Made by a program: the position numbers and the translations under genes. A DNA stretch of 64,000 bases from Limonium bicolor (Eukaryota > Streptophyta > Magnoliopsida > Caryophyllales > Plumbaginaceae). A model generated the notes under the pieces. The model searched no databases, was not told the origin of the DNA, and saw only the letters and a program-made list of their open reading frames with translations. Positions 10,642 to 22,605 of the stretch are shown here, piece by piece (the first letter of the stretch is position 1; every line of letters begins with the position of its first letter). The DNA lies in NCBI GenBank assembly GCA_023374045.1, contig CM041779.1:267354131-267418130 (forward strand). Direction: 5' to 3'.

Positions 10642-10900
10642 GTATAAGGACATAAAGAAGTATTATTGGTGGCCATGCATGAAGAAAGAAATAGCAGAGC
10701 ATGTAGCTAAATGTTTGACATACCAGAAAGTTATGTCGAGCATAAGAAACCACCAAGTATGTTACAACCCTTAGACATACCTAATTGGAAATGAGATTCT
10801 GTATCTATGGATTTTATAAGCGGGTTACCAGTTACAAAAGGATGAATAGATCAAATATGGGTCATAGTTGATAGATTATCTAAGACCGCCATATTTATAC
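10642..10900 (+). pseudogene. Element B integrase, first part (zinc-binding domain and core start)
   Basis: The plus strand encodes an integrase HHCC end ([10 protein letters not shown], then the [11 protein letters not shown] region with the first Cys kept and the second changed) and the start of the core (MDFISGLPV, IWVIVDRLSKTA). It contains an in-frame stop and a short deletion. It ends exactly at the element C insertion point and resumes at 19945. It belongs to an older chromovirus in plus orientation. Confidence 0.9.
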
Positions 10901-13098
10901 TGTAACACCCCCAAACACTGGCCTAGGAGTTAGGGGTATTACACGCCGCGTATTATTACTTAATAACGCAAGACTCTAATATCAAACGCAAATAAGCAAA
11001 TAAGGCCCAAAACAGATACTTAAATAAAGTATAATCAAAATGATGTCGCAACATCCCAAAAGTATTACAGAACCCACCAAAACGAATATCAAAGCAAAAG
11101 CTAACAGAAGAGGCCCAAAGGCTCAAATTCAAATACAAGGTCTCAAACGAATCAAATATCAAAATGAACTAAACTCCAGAGCTGCAAAGTGACCCTCGCT
11201 GATCAATCTGCAATGTTAGATAAAGTAGGGGAATGAGCACACAACTATGCCCAGTAGATGACCAACTTCATCAACCAGCATGCTCAAAACATTTTACAGA
11301 ATATTGACAAATCAGAAGGAGTCAAAGGAATCCATAAATAGGTCAGAAGACAGAACAGAAGTCCATACAATGGAGGACTAAACAGAGTCAGAAGCAGACA
11401 GAAGCAGAAAACAGAGTGGGACACTAGCGATCACAGCATACAGACAGAACGAGCAACCAGCTCGTGACAGAACGAGGAAACCTCACTCGTAAACAGAACA
11501 GGTGTAAACACCCGTGAACAGAACGAGGAACATCACCCGTGAACAGAAGGATCCTACATAGCGCGCTACGAGACAGCGAAACCAGCCATCCAAAGGCTCA
11601 GACACAGAGATATCTAGGTCCCAAAACAGAAGCTTAAATACAGATAAGCATATGTGCACCAAAGGCACCAGAAAGCACATAGATGGCTTGGAAATCAGAA
11701 GGGGAATCCAACCCCGTAAACGGAAATCAAAACGGAGCTCAAACGAGCAAGTTATTGTCAAAACAGAGGCATGTTCGAACTTGTGTCCGGACATCAATAT
11801 TCGGACACAAGTCGAGACTCAGAAGTCGAAATCAGACAGATGTCCGAACATGTGTCCGAACTACCAAGTTCAGACACAGGTCGAACTTTAAAACAGTAGA
11901 AGAGACAGAGGTGTCCGAACATCCAAGTTCGGACGGATGTTCGGACGATCTTCGGAAACCAGAACGTGTAGAGTCCGAACTTGTGTCCGGACATCAATGT
12001 TCGGACACAAGTCGAAGCCAAAATCAGAGAATGCAGAAGGCTGTGTCCGAACTTCAAAGCTCGGACAGAAGTTCGGACACAGCGAAAACTTCAGAAAGTT
12101 TAAGCGCAAAGGGCATGTCCGAACGTCCAAGGTCGGACGGAAGTTCGGACATGCCGAAAAACTCAGAAGACAGAAGCGAATTCAACACGAACAGAGGCAC
12201 AAAACCAACTCAAATCAACACACGCATTTACAAAACAACCTTGGGGGTTTAATCCATTGAAATGGCATTAAAACAGGCACAAATCACACACAAACACAAG
12301 GTAATCATTGAATTAATTTGCAGAATCCGAACTCCCCAAGGCTGAACACACGGATCGAATCCGAAAGCCACCTACCTCAGTATACAGCAGAGACAAATCC
12401 CTCAATTCTGAACAGCGCAATCAGACAACGAACAGCAGCAGCGCAAACCCAAAAATGCAATCAACAGCCACTGAACCTCTGAGTAACAACGCAGAGAATT
12501 ACAACCCTTAATCAGAAACTGTTTAGACTACCAAATCTGAAACGGAAACGGAATCGAACCCCTCACCTGAATACGATTGACGTGACACAGCAGCAACCCA
12601 CAACAGAGGAGAGATCGACGCAGACGTCGGAGGACCCACTGATTACAATCAGATTGCAGAGAAAAGAAATTAGGGATTGGAGAAGTTCCCAATCTGATTG
12701 CAAAACTAATCATCGAACACCAACCTGAACATGAAGGAAGCAGCAAAACGATGAAGAATTCCCAGCAGCAGACAAAACTCCACTCAGCAGCACTTGCACA
12801 GATTGAGCGCTTGGAAGAACGTATTCTTGAGAGAGAGAAAGAGAGCAAGGAAGGAGGAGCGTCTCGACGGTTTTCAAAACTGATCGAGAGAAGAGTCGTG
12901 GAAACGTGATGAGAAAAGTGATTTAGGGAATTATTAATATAACTCATTACTTAATAATCCCTTACCAAGAATCAAAAAGAAGAAAGACCATCTCGTCCTT
13001 ATCTTTACTAAGAAAGACTTCCACGTCCTGAATCCAGAATACATCCACATAAGGCCACTTGTGACGAAATAAAATGCAATAAACTTTGGGTTATAACA
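10901..13098 (-). repeat. Element C 3' LTR
   Basis: Bounded by TGTAACACCC at 10901 and GGGTTATAACA at 13098 in plus view. It is nearly identical to 17746-19944. A likely TATA region in minus sense lies near 12930-12943 (AGTTATATTAATAA). The hairpin cluster is at 11779-12155. Open frames seen inside both LTRs have no coding hallmarks. Confidence 0.96.
11779..12155 (-). repeat. Six GTCCGAAC-core hairpins in the element C 3' LTR
   Basis: Paired arms: 11779-11789 with 11802-11812 (11 bp); about 11852-11863 with 11867-11878 (12 bp, one mismatch); 11913-11924 with 11935-11946 (12 bp, perfect); 11979-11989 with 12002-12012 (11 bp); 12040-12055 with 12068-12083 (16 bp, perfect); 12112-12124 with 12143-12155 (13 bp, perfect). 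Arms share GTCCGAAC or GTGTCCG, but their flanks differ from hairpin to hairpin while pairing is retained. Confidence 0.9.
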
Positions 13099-13112
13099 TC
13101 ACCTCCCCTTAA
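13099..13112 (-). other. Element C polypurine tract
   Basis: The minus strand reads TTAAGGGGAGGTGA directly before the 3' LTR start (TGTTATAACC), the expected plus-strand primer. Confidence 0.85.
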
Positions 13113-13167
13113 AAGAATTTCGTCCTCGAAATTAAAACATACCTACTGCTCGAAGATGGCGGGAAAC

Positions 13168-16100
13168 TTAGAACGAACTTCGCTTTCGACCCCAGGTCGC
13201 CTCTTCCTCGGACTGACCCGACCACTGCACCTTCACCAAGGGCATGGTCTTACTTCTGAGCTTACGAACATCCCGGGCTAAAATCCTCGAAGGAGCTGCT
13301 TCGAACGTGAAGTCCTCCCTCAACTGAAGCGGACTGAAGTCGATCACATGAGATGGGTCCGGAATATACTTCCTCAGCATAGAAACGTGGAAAACACTGT
13401 GCACTGCTGCTAAAGACGGAGGCAGAGCCAAACGATAGACAACCGGTCCAATCCTCTCTAGGATCTCAAAAGGACCCACAAAGCGATGGCTAAGCTTGCC
13501 TCTCTTCCCAAACCGGACGACTCCTCGAACTGGGGACACCTTCAAATACACATGATCGCCCACCTCAAACTCTAGAGGTCGTCTCCTCTGATCGGCGTAG
13601 CTCTTCTGACGACTCTGAGCCACCAGCAAACGCTCCCTGATAGACTGAATCTTGCCCACTGCATCCCGAACCAAGTCTGGACCAATCACGGCTCTCTCCT
13701 TCAGGTCGTCCCAACAGATGGGTGACCTGCATCTCCTGCCATACAAGGCCTCAAACGGAGCCATCCCAATACTGGTCTGAAAACTATTGTTATAGGCGAA
13801 CTCAATCAATGCAACGTGCTGATCCCAGCTGCCCCCGAAGTCCAACACACATGCTCTAAGCATGTCCTCAAGGACCTGATTCGTCCTCTCTGTCTGACCA
13901 TCTGACTGAGGATGATAAGCTGAACTGAAAGACAACCTCGTCCCCATAGCCTGGTGCAAACTCTGCCAGAATCTGGACACGAAACGCGGATCTCTGTCAG
14001 ACACAATCGAAGCTGGAACTCCGTGCAGACGCACTATCTCATCCACATATAACTGAGCCAAGCGGTGCAAACTGAAAGTCTTCCTGACAGGCAAGAAGTG
14101 GGCGCTCTTCGTGAGCCGGTCCACAATGACCCAAACCGCATCAAAGCCCCTCGGAGTCTTGGGCAATCCCATAACGAAGTCCATCCCAACGCTCTCCCAC
14201 TTCCACTCCGGAACGGGAAGAGGCTGAAGCAAACCAGCTGGTCTCTGATGCTCAGCTTTGACCTGCTGACAGGTCCTACATCTGGATACAAAGTCGGAGA
14301 TGTCCCTCTTCATATTACTCCACCAGAATGTCTCACGTAGGTCCCGGTACATCTTCACCCCTCCTGGGTGTACCGAGTACTGAGCTCCATGAGCCTCCTG
14401 CATGATCTCACGTCTCAAAGCGTCATCTGCAGGCACACAAACACGGTCTCTGAACCTCAGACAGCCATCCTCTGAAACTCTGAACTCAGACCCCTGACCA
14501 GCAGCTATCTCATCTCTGATCTTACCCAAACTGACATCAAGCTCCTGACTGGCCTTGATCCTGTCGATCAATGTAGGCTGAATCTGCAATGCTGCTAACA
14601 TCCCAGACCTCTCTGGACGAACAACCCAGATACCCATACGCTGCAAATCAAGAGCAGACCTCTGCACACCAGACAAAGCACAAGCGGTCCTAGACGGACC
14701 CCTCCTACTGAGCGCATCAGCAACTACATTCACCCTACCCGGATGGTAGAGGATCTCCAAATCATAGTCGTGTAGCAACTCAAGCCATCTCCTCTGCCTC
14801 AAGTTCAACTCCTTCTGAGTGAACAGATACTTGAGGCTCTTGTGGTCCGTATACACCTTGCACGCTGCCCCATACAGATAGTGCCTCCAAATCTTCAAGG
14901 CAAACACAACTGCAGCTAACTCCAGGTCGTGGGTCGGATAGTTCTTCTCATATGGCTTCAACTGATGAGAGCCATATGCTACTACCTTCCCATGCTGCAT
15001 CAGCACACACCCAAGTCCCTTATGGGACACATCACAGAAAACCTCCAGACCCTCATTACCCTCTGGAAGGGTCATAATCGGCGCAGACGTCAACCTCTTC
15101 TGCAGCTCCTGAAAACACAGCTCACATGCCTCACTCCACTCGAACTTCACATCCTTCTGCAGTAGACGAGTCAAAGGGATCACTAGCTTGGAGAAGCCCT
15201 CCACAAACTTACGATAGTAGCCCGCTAGTCCAAGGAAGCTACGAATCTCTCCAACATTAGTAGGCCTGGCCCACTCAGTAATAGCTCTAATCTTCTCCGG
15301 ATCTACGGAGATACCATCCTTGGAGACAACGTGTCCCAAGAATACCACCTGATCCAACCAGAACTCACACTTCTTCAACTTCGCATACAGCTCCTTCTCC
15401 CTCAGAGTCTGGAGAACAGTCCTCAAATGCTCCTCGTGTTCCTCAGCACTCTTGGAATACACCAAGATGTCATCTATAAACACCACAACGAACTGGTCCA
15501 AAAACGGCTTGAACACCCGGTTCATCATGTCCATAAATACAGAAGACGCATTCGTCAGACCGAATGGCATCACTAGGAACTCGTAATGTCCATAACGAGT
15601 CCTGAAGGCGGACTTAGGCACATCGTCTGCCTTAATTCTCAGCTGATGATAACCGGACCTCAGATCGATCTTCGAAAACACTTTGGCTCCTGCTAACTGG
15701 TCGAACAAGTCATCTATGCGAGGGAGAGGATACCTATTCTTAATGGTAACCTTGTTGAGCTCCTTGTAGTCAATGCACAAGCGCATGCTACCATCCTTCT
15801 TCTTAACGAATAACACTGGCGCTCCCCAAGGCGACACACTAGGGCGAATGAAGCCCTTATCCAGCAGCTCCTGCAACTGGACCTTCAACTCCTTGAGCTC
15901 AGCAGGCGCCATTCGGTATGGGGCCTTAGAAATCGGCTGAGTCTCAGGTGCGAGATCGATCGAGAACTCCACCTCTCTGACAGGGGGAAGCCCAGGTACA
16001 TCATCCTGGAACACATCTGGGAAGTCTCTGACTACTGGAATCTCCTCCAACTTCGCATCCTTGCGAACCTCAGGGATGTAGCACAGATATCCCTGGCATC

Positions 16101-16653
16101 CTTTCCTCAGAAAGCGGAAAGCCTGCATGGCTGAAATCACTGGCGGCGAGCACGGGAGTCCATTCCCTGCTACAACTAGGCGGGACTGACCCGGCTCCTC
16201 AAAGGTCACTCTCGAAGCAGCACAATCAATGTGGGCATGGTGCGCAGCAACCCAATCCATGCCTAGGATCACATCAAAACTAGTCATCTCCATCGGGATG
16301 AGGTCAGCACACAAAATCCTATTCTTAACTAACACAGGACTAGCTTTACAGACAGAATTCAAAAGCATAGAAGAGTCCCTAACCAATGGACTATGCACAC
16401 ACAGCTCAACACCCAGAGGCACAACAGGCAAACCGAGCTCACCCACCAACTCAGCAGAAATAAAAGAGTAGGTGGCTCTAGAGTCAAACAAACAGAAAAC
16501 AGAACGAGAAGACAGCTGGAGAATACCTGTGACAACTCTGTCAGTCGATCGGTCTCTCTCCAGCCATCGCGTACACTCTGGCCTGGCCCTGGGGCTTCTT
16601 CTGCTCAGCCCGGTCTCAATCTCTAGACCCCGATGCAGATCCTCCAGCTCCAC
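13168..16653 (-). CDS. Element C pol polyprotein (protease-RT-RNase H-integrase-chromodomain)
   Basis: An open frame of 1161 codons encodes the replication enzymes. The protease comes first, but its active site reads DSRATYSF (residues 57-63): the Gly of D-S-G is Arg, probably inactivating. RT follows with [16 protein letters not shown] and the catalytic FIDD (392-395). RNase H has D541, E578, D603 and D646. The integrase zinc site is H755, H762, C792 and C795, and the catalytic triad is D825, D886 and E922 with 35 residues between the last two. [11 protein letters not shown] and a chromodomain-like VKVQWSG...EEATW end it. The frame runs out of the chromodomain near 13176; the tail continues one base out of phase to a stop at 13143-13145. 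The first residues overlap the gag end by 38 bases in another frame, so the listed start is only the first Met. Normal relatives have one gag-pol frame, so the offset is probably a mutation. Confidence 0.95.
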   Translation of the reverse strand: MELEDLHRGLEIETGLSRRSPRARPECTRWLERDRSTDRVVTGILQLSSRSVFCLFDSRATYSFISAELVGELGLPVVPLGVELCVHSPLVRDSSMLLNSVCKASPVLVKNRILCADLIPMEMTSFDVILGMDWVAAHHAHIDCAASRVTFEEPGQSRLVVAGNGLPCSPPVISAMQAFRFLRKGCQGYLCYIPEVRKDAKLEEIPVVRDFPDVFQDDVPGLPPVREVEFSIDLAPETQPISKAPYRMAPAELKELKVQLQELLDKGFIRPSVSPWGAPVLFVKKKDGSMRLCIDYKELNKVTIKNRYPLPRIDDLFDQLAGAKVFSKIDLRSGYHQLRIKADDVPKSAFRTRYGHYEFLVMPFGLTNASSVFMDMMNRVFKPFLDQFVVVFIDDILVYSKSAEEHEEHLRTVLQTLREKELYAKLKKCEFWLDQVVFLGHVVSKDGISVDPEKIRAITEWARPTNVGEIRSFLGLAGYYRKFVEGFSKLVIPLTRLLQKDVKFEWSEACELCFQELQKRLTSAPIMTLPEGNEGLEVFCDVSHKGLGCVLMQHGKVVAYGSHQLKPYEKNYPTHDLELAAVVFALKIWRHYLYGAACKVYTDHKSLKYLFTQKELNLRQRRWLELLHDYDLEILYHPGRVNVVADALSRRGPSRTACALSGVQRSALDLQRMGIWVVRPERSGMLAALQIQPTLIDRIKASQELDVSLGKIRDEIAAGQGSEFRVSEDGCLRFRDRVCVPADDALRREIMQEAHGAQYSVHPGGVKMYRDLRETFWWSNMKRDISDFVSRCRTCQQVKAEHQRPAGLLQPLPVPEWKWESVGMDFVMGLPKTPRGFDAVWVIVDRLTKSAHFLPVRKTFSLHRLAQLYVDEIVRLHGVPASIVSDRDPRFVSRFWQSLHQAMGTRLSFSSAYHPQSDGQTERTNQVLEDMLRACVLDFGGSWDQHVALIEFAYNNSFQTSIGMAPFEALYGRRCRSPICWDDLKERAVIGPDLVRDAVGKIQSIRERLLVAQSRQKSYADQRRRPLEFEVGDHVYLKVSPVRGVVRFGKRGKLSHRFVGPFEILERIGPVVYRLALPPSLAAVHSVFHVSMLRKYIPDPSHVIDFSPLQLREDFTFEAAPSRILARDVRKLRSKTMPLVKVQWSGQSEEEATWGRKRSSF

Positions 16654-17632
16654 CTCCAGAGCTACCTCTGCCCCTCTCAGCCTGAGGGCAATCAGCTATC
16701 CGATGTCCCATGGATCCACACTTGAAACAGGCCCCAGATTTCCTGTAGCAGTCCTGACCTCTGTGAAACTTGCCACAGACCTGGCACTTCGGAGCAGGAG
16801 CTGACGAAGACGAACCACCTCTATCTCGTGAGCGGTCTCCAGAGCGGTCTCCAGCTCGGTCTCCAGTAGACTGCTTCTTCTGAGAAGCAGACTGATCCCT
16901 CCTGTCGCTCTCATCAGACCTCTGCTTCCTCTTCTGGTCCTTCCCTCCAGACTGGCGACCTCTCAAGTCAGCCTCTACCAACAGGGCGACATCAGCTACG
17001 TCCCTAAAGGTCTTGTGACGCAGAGGCGTCACAGCAGAACGGATATCAGGCCTCAGGCCGCTCTCAAACTTCCTGGCCTTCCTATGCTCATCCGGCTCAG
17101 GTGCAAACTTCGACAGGCTGATGAACTTCCTGACGTACTCCTCCACACTCATATCCCGACCCTGGCGTAGTCGGTTATACTCCAAGATACGCTGGTCCTT
17201 ATACACATCGGGGTAGAACTGCTTATTGAACTCCCCAGTGAACTGCTCCCACGTCCAAGGCTGAGGGAATCTGCCCATCACTGACCTCCACCACTCCTTG
17301 GCTTCGGCCTTGAAAAGAAAGGTGGCGAAGTCCACCTTCTGCTCCTCCTCAGAGCCCATCACACGTAGCAAATCCTCGACCTCAGTCAACTAATGACTGG
17401 CCTCCTGGGGGTCTCCTGCCCCATCGAACGACGGCGGCTTCAGCTTCATGAATTCCTGAAGCGCTTTCACATTCCGGCCTCCAGCATCCGCCCCAGCTGG
17501 GCCTGCTCCGCCAGCTGGTCCTCCTCCAGCTGGTCCACCCCCTGCAGCCATGGTCTGCATGAGCTGCATCATGAACTGCTGAACAGCATCAGCCACATTT
17601 CCTGGAGGGTTATTTGCTCTTCTTGGCGGCAT
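16616..17632 (-). pseudogene. Element C gag with one in-frame stop
   Basis: Gag starts with MPPRRANNPPGN at 17632 and has an A/G/P-rich leader. It continues into the gag domain (LKPPSFDGAGDPQEA, FATFLFKAEAKEWW, then WEQFTGEFNKQFYPD and MSVEEYVRKFISLSKFAPE). A basic linker and two knuckle-like motifs follow: CQVCGKFHRGQDC and a classical CX2CX4HX4[15 protein letters not shown]. One TAG at 17390-17392 interrupts the otherwise single frame just after ASH; a Trp codon is likely in relatives. It would form particles carrying the element RNA. It ends at 16616 inside the start of pol. Confidence 0.94.
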
Positions 17633-17728
17633 TCTGAAAGTCCAACAGCAAGCAGTTAAACTCAGACACTAACACTGACGTTTCTGACTGACTGACTAAC
17701 TTAAAATCCTAGCAGATTAGAACCCAGA

Positions 17729-17740
17729 GCTCTGATACCA
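17729..17740 (-). other. Element C primer-binding site (initiator tRNA-Met type)
   Basis: The minus strand reads TGGTATCAGAGC, a perfect match to the common plant site, five bases from the 5' LTR end at 17746. Confidence 0.95.
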
Positions 17741-17745
17741 CTAAA

Positions 17746-19944
17746 TGTAACACCCCCAAACATTGGCCTAGGAGTTAGGGGTATTACACGCCGCGTATTA
17801 TTACTTAATAACGCAAGGCTCTAATATCAAACACAAATAAGCAAATAAGGCCCAAAATAGAATACTTAAATAAAGTATAATCAAAATGATGTCGCAACAT
17901 CCCAAAAGTATTACAGAACCCACCAAAACGAATATCAAAGCAAAAGCTAACATAAGAGGCCCAAAGGCTCAAATTCAAATACAAGGTCTCAAACGAATCA
18001 AATATCAAAATGAACTAAACTCCAGAGCTGCAAAGTGACCCTCGCTGATCAATCTGCAATGTTAGATAAAGTAGGGGAATGAGCACACAACTATGCCCAG
18101 TAGATGACCAACTTCATCAACCAGCATGCTCAAAACATTTTACAGAATATTGACAAATCAGAAGGAGTCAAAGGAATCCATAAATAGGTCAGAAGACAGA
18201 ACAGAAGTCCATACAATGGAGGACTAAACAGAGTCAGAAGCAGACAGAAGCAGAAAACAGAGTGGGACACTAGCGATTACAGCATACAGACAGAATGAGC
18301 AACCAGCTCGTGACAGAACGAGGAAACCTCACTCGTAAACAGAACAGGTGTAAACACCGTGAACAGAACGAGGAACATCACCCGTGAACAGAAGGATCCT
18401 ACATAGCGCGCTACGAGACAGCGAAACTAGCCATCCAAAGGCTCAGACACAGAGATAACTAGGTCCCAAAACAGAAGCTTAAATACAGATAAGCATATGT
18501 GCACCAAAGGCACCAGAAAGCACATAGATGGCTTGGAAATCAGAAGGGGAATCCAACCCCGCAAACGGAAGTCAAAACGGAGCTCAAACGAGCAAGTTAT
18601 TGTCAAAACAGAGGCATGTCCGAACTTGTGTCCGGACATCAATATTCGGACACAAGTCGAGACTCAGAAGTCGAAATCAGACAGATGTCCGAACATGTGT
18701 CCGAACTACCAAGTTCAGACACAGGTCGAACTTTAAAACAGTAGAAGAGATAGAGGTGTCCAAACATCCAAGTTCGGATGGATGTTTGGACGATCTTCGG
18801 AAACCAGAACGTGTAGAGTCCGAACTTGTGTCCGGACATCAATGTTCGGACACAAGTCGAAGCCAAAATCAGAGAATGCAGAAGGCTGTGTCCGAACTTC
18901 AAAGCTCGGACAGAAGTTCGGACACAGCGAAAACTTCAGAAAGTTTAAGCGCAGAAGGGCATGTCCGAACGTCCAAGGTCGGACGGAAGTTCGGACATGC
19001 CGAAAAACTCAGAAGACATAAGCGAATTCAACACGAACAGAGGCACAAAACCAACTCAAATCAACACACGCATTTACAAAACAACCTTGAGGGTTTAATC
19101 CATTGAAATGGCATTAAAACAGGCACAAATCACACACAAACACAAGGTAATCATTGAATTAATTTGCAGAATCCGAACTCCCCAAGGCTGAACACACGGA
19201 TCGAATCCGAAAGCCACCTACCTCAGTATACAGCAGAGACAAATCCCTCAATTCTAAACAGCGCAATCAGACAACGAACAGCAGCAGCGCAAACCCAAAA
19301 ATGCAATCAACAGCCACTGAACCTCTGAGTAACAACGCAGAGAATTACAACCCTTAATCAGAAACTGTTTAGACTACCAAATCTGAAACGGAAACGGAAT
19401 CGAACCCCTCACCTGAATACGATTGACGTGACACAGCAGCAACCCACAACAGAGGAGAGATCGACGCAAACGTCGGAGGACCCACTGATTACAATCAGAT
19501 TGCAGAGAAAAGAAATTAGGGATTGGAGAAGTTCCCAATCTGATTGCAAAACTAATCATCGAACACCAACCTGAACATGAAGGAAGCAGCAAAACGATGA
19601 AGAATTCCCAGCAGCAGACAAAACTCCACTCAGCAGCACTTGCACAGATTGAGCCCTTGGAAGAACGTATTCTTGAGAGAGAGAAAGAGAGCAAGGAAGG
19701 AGGAGCGTCTCGACGGTTTTCAAAACTGATCGAGAGAAGAGTCGTGGAAACGTGATGAGAAAAGTGATTTAGGGAATTATTAATATAACTCATTACTTAA
19801 TAATCCCTTACCAAGAATCAAAAAGAAGAAAGACCATCTCGTCCTTATCTTTACTAAGAAAGACTTCCACGTCCTGAATCCAGAATACATCCACATAAGG
19901 CCACTTGTGACGAAATAAAATGCAATAAACTTTGGGTTATAACA
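17746..19944 (-). repeat. Element C 5' LTR
   Basis: Near-identical partner of 10901-13098, starting TGTAACACCC at 17746 and ending TTATAACA at 19944, next to the TATAC duplication. In minus sense it carries the promoter and leader. Confidence 0.96.
18624..19001 (-). repeat. Hairpin cluster in the element C 5' LTR
   Basis: Same six-hairpin arrangement as 11779-12155. The third hairpin (18758-18769 with 18780-18791) has arms GTCCAAACATCC and GGATGTTTGGAC. Both arms have changed relative to the other LTR, yet they still pair perfectly. Confidence 0.9.
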
Positions 19945-20901
19945 TATACCAATTAAAAAGACGTGGTCAATGGAGCAACTGGTAGACGCCTATGTCAGAA
20001 ATGTTGTAAAATATCATGGAGTGCCATCATAAATCATTTCAGACAGAGATTCTAGATTTGTATCAAAGTTTTGGCAAGAGTTCCAAAAAGCAATGGGCAC
20101 AAAGCTAAATCTTAGTACCACATATCATCCTCAAACGGATGGGTAAACTGAAAGAACAATCCAAACCCTAGAAGACATGATGAGGGACTGTACAATGGAT
20201 TATCAAGGATCATGGGTTGACAAACTCCATTTAATTGAGTTCTTCTACAATAACAGTTACCATGCGAGTATAAAGATGGCACCAAATAAAGCATTATATG
20301 GAAGGGAATTCTGTACCCACTATGTTGAAGTGACTCAGGGGAACCAGTGATAGTTGGGCCACAACTAATGGAGAAAATGAGTCAACAATTTAAGAATATT
20401 CAATAGAGAATGAAGGCTACACAGGATAGGAAAAAGTCATATGCAGACCTACAAAGAAGGCCAATGGAATTCTAAGAAGGGGATAAGGTATTCTTAAAGA
20501 TATCGCCAACCAGAATTGTGATACACTTTGGTAAAAAGGGAAAACTTGCTCCTAAGTATATTAGGCCTTATAATTTGCTGGAAAGGATAGGTAAAGTGGC
20601 CTACAAGCTGGCATTATCAATTGAACTGAAATAGGTACACAATGTCTTCCATGTTTCACAATTAAAAAAGTACATACCAGATGAAACCCATGTGTTGCAA
20701 CTAGAGGAGATAGAGCTGGAATCCAACTTGTCTTATGTAGAACAATCAATCAAGATACTGGATCTCAAAACAAGAGAAACTAGGGGAAAGTCAATGGAAA
20801 TGGTAAAGGTACTGTGGAATCATCATGAAATCCAGGAAGCCACTTGGGAAATGGAGAATAAAATGAGAAAACAACACCCAGAGCTTTTCGGCCGAGGTTA
20901 G
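19945..20901 (+). pseudogene. Element B integrase core, C-terminus and chromodomain
   Basis: The plus-strand integrase resumes after element C with the target duplication. It reads YHGVPS then a stop, [13 protein letters not shown], a QTDG-stop-TERTIQTLEDMM region, and YNNSYHASIKMAP. A degraded C-terminal region follows (KKGKLAPKYI, then VFHVSQLKKYIPDE). The last part, open from 20692 to the stop at 20899-20901, is a chromodomain with MVKVLWNHHEIQEATWEME. Several stops fit CAA-to-TAA and CGA-to-TGA changes. It is older and more decayed than element C. Confidence 0.92.
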
Positions 20902-21130
20902 TTATCAAGTTTCTGAGGAAACTGTCTTTTAAGGGTGGGAGAGCGTAAGGTAAAACCTGGGATAATAATTGGACATAACAAAAACTAATACACGGTTGCT
21001 TAATGTTATATGATGGTTACTTGGTGATATGTGCTTTGGTATGGTTGTTGCTTGATGTTTGCTTGGCGACATGTGCTTTGGTATGCTTGAACATATTGAA
21101 AGCATGTTATGAGTTAAGTTATTATTTTAT
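20902..21130 (+). other. Element B polypurine tract and start of its 3' LTR, cut by the CACTA end
   Basis: Downstream of the pol stop, TTTAAGGGTGGGAGAGCG (20929-20946) is a polypurine tract in sense. The sequence after it (AAGGTAAAACCTGGG) would be the LTR start. An approximately 47-base imperfect tandem duplication containing ATGTGCTTTGGTATG follows. The LTR stops at 21131. Confidence 0.55.
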
Positions 21131-21380
21131 CACTAGTACAAAATGGGCCTTTTTCGGCCCCATTTTTGGCGCTTTTTACCCGGAACAGCGGAAAATGTTC
21201 TTTCTTTTTTAATAAGGCCATTTTCAGCGGTTATGCTCCAGAACCGCCAAAAAAAAGTTTTTTTCTTACCAAATCCATTTTCGGCGGTTGTTCCCTGGAA
21301 CAGCCAAAAAAGAGTTTTTTAAATAGCCATTTTCAGTGGTTTTTGACCAGAACGGCTAAAAAACCCCTTATTTTTAATCG
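21131..21380 (+). mobile_element. CACTA-type DNA transposon terminus with subterminal repeats
   Basis: CACTAGTACAAAATGGGCC is the typical terminal inverted repeat of plant CACTA elements. It is followed by about three imperfect 65-base repeats containing CCATTTTCGGCGGTT and CAGAACCGCCAAAAA, which match CACTA subterminal repeats bound by the transposase. I did not find the matching opposite end (GTACTAGTG preceded by the same repeat) in the next few kb, so the element is truncated or very long and interrupted. Confidence 0.75.
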
Positions 21381-22597
21381 CCTCTGACTCAGACAGAACC
21401 ACCATTATTGATCGACCTCAAACTCTCTTCTCTACCAATCGCCCCAAATCACCACCTCTTTTAGCCCGCCATCCGCCACCACCGGCCTCAAACGTTGTTG
21501 TCACCATCGCTTGCAGTTGCCCCAGTCGCCGTTGCCGCCAGTTGCATCTGCTGCTGCCACATTCGTACCTCCGAACAGAGACAAAATTAGGTTAGTTTTT
21601 TGTCCGAATTTTAACTTTCAAATTCTTGTTGAATTGGGCCTTAAATTTTTGTTTATATGTGATTGTTGCTTGATTTATGTCATCTGGTGTGTACAAGATT
21701 GATTGGTTTTATTGGAAACACTATATGTGGGTAATCTTGCGAAATAATGTATATGCCCACAAGGTGTTCGATAAAATGGCTTAACCAATTTCAGTGATTG
21801 TTTTTGCTTTCTTACCGTTGTTTGTGTGAATTGTTGACAAGTAAACGATCTTGGTGAATTTACGTTTCAATCAACATTAAAAATGTTGACTTATAGTTAA
21901 CTTGATTTAATGTTTTGATTTTACAATAAGTCGTGATATTGATTAAATATAGACAATGAATTAGATACTACACAAGTCACCGGTGTAGTCGCGTCAGCTC
22001 CTCACCGCCTTCGCTCACCGCCCACCTATGCTACTCCCATTGGACCTGACAAGAGTTCAAAAAAGGGGAAAACAGGTGAGTTGAGGGTTGTTTTTGTTGA
22101 TTGTAATTTTTTATAACTACAACTATTATCCCCACTCCTAATTTATATGGTCCACACAGTTACACCCTTTGACACCAAGCCATCCTTAGCCCTGTTACCT
22201 CACTCTGAGTTCCACCTGTTCCTCAGCCTTCCATTTAGCCTTATATGTATGTGGTATACATATACAAAAAATAGGTTAGTTTTATTTTTCAACCTCAATC
22301 AATTTCTGTATATCATAATTGTTTGTGTAATTAGTTGATTTATATGTAATAGTTACTTGAAGCACTATATATATAGTATAACACAATAAGATAACCAATT
22401 ATATATATATATATATATATATATCAACCAAGTAGTATATAGATTATAGATGTATATATATACATATAAGACAACCTACTATATAATGAAGAGGGGAAAA
22501 GTAAAATCAACCAAGAGACCAAAGATGCTGAAGACCTAAGGAAAGCCAAGAAATTATTTTTTATATTCAGAACATATATAATATGTAAAATAGTGAC
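21381..22597. other. No recognisable gene; exon-like C-rich stretches and an AT microsatellite
   Basis: Short C-rich stretches at 21400-21590 and 21975-22080 look like 5' exon sequence followed by GT-starting A+T-rich sequence. The motif AAAATTAGGTTAGTTTT at about 21582 recurs in variant form at about 22266. No protein is recognisable. A (TA)n run lies at about 22400-22424. This could be CACTA interior with captured sequence, but that is a guess. Confidence 0.3.
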
Positions 22598-22605
22598 CGG
22601 GCGCC

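Larger units (their letters stand above)
10901..19944 (-). mobile_element. Element C: near-complete Tekay-like chromovirus inserted in element B
   Basis: The 9044-bp element has LTRs at 10901-13098 and 17746-19944 and is flanked by the duplication TATAC (10896-10900 and 19945-19949). In minus sense the order is 5' LTR, primer-binding site, gag, protease, RT, RNase H, integrase, chromodomain, polypurine tract and 3' LTR. The two LTRs differ at only about two dozen positions by eye over 2.2 kb, so insertion is recent compared with A and B. It splits the element B integrase cleanly. Gag has one stop, gag and pol are in different frames, and the chromodomain tail is frameshifted, so this copy is probably not autonomous despite its good preservation. 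Confidence 0.97.
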
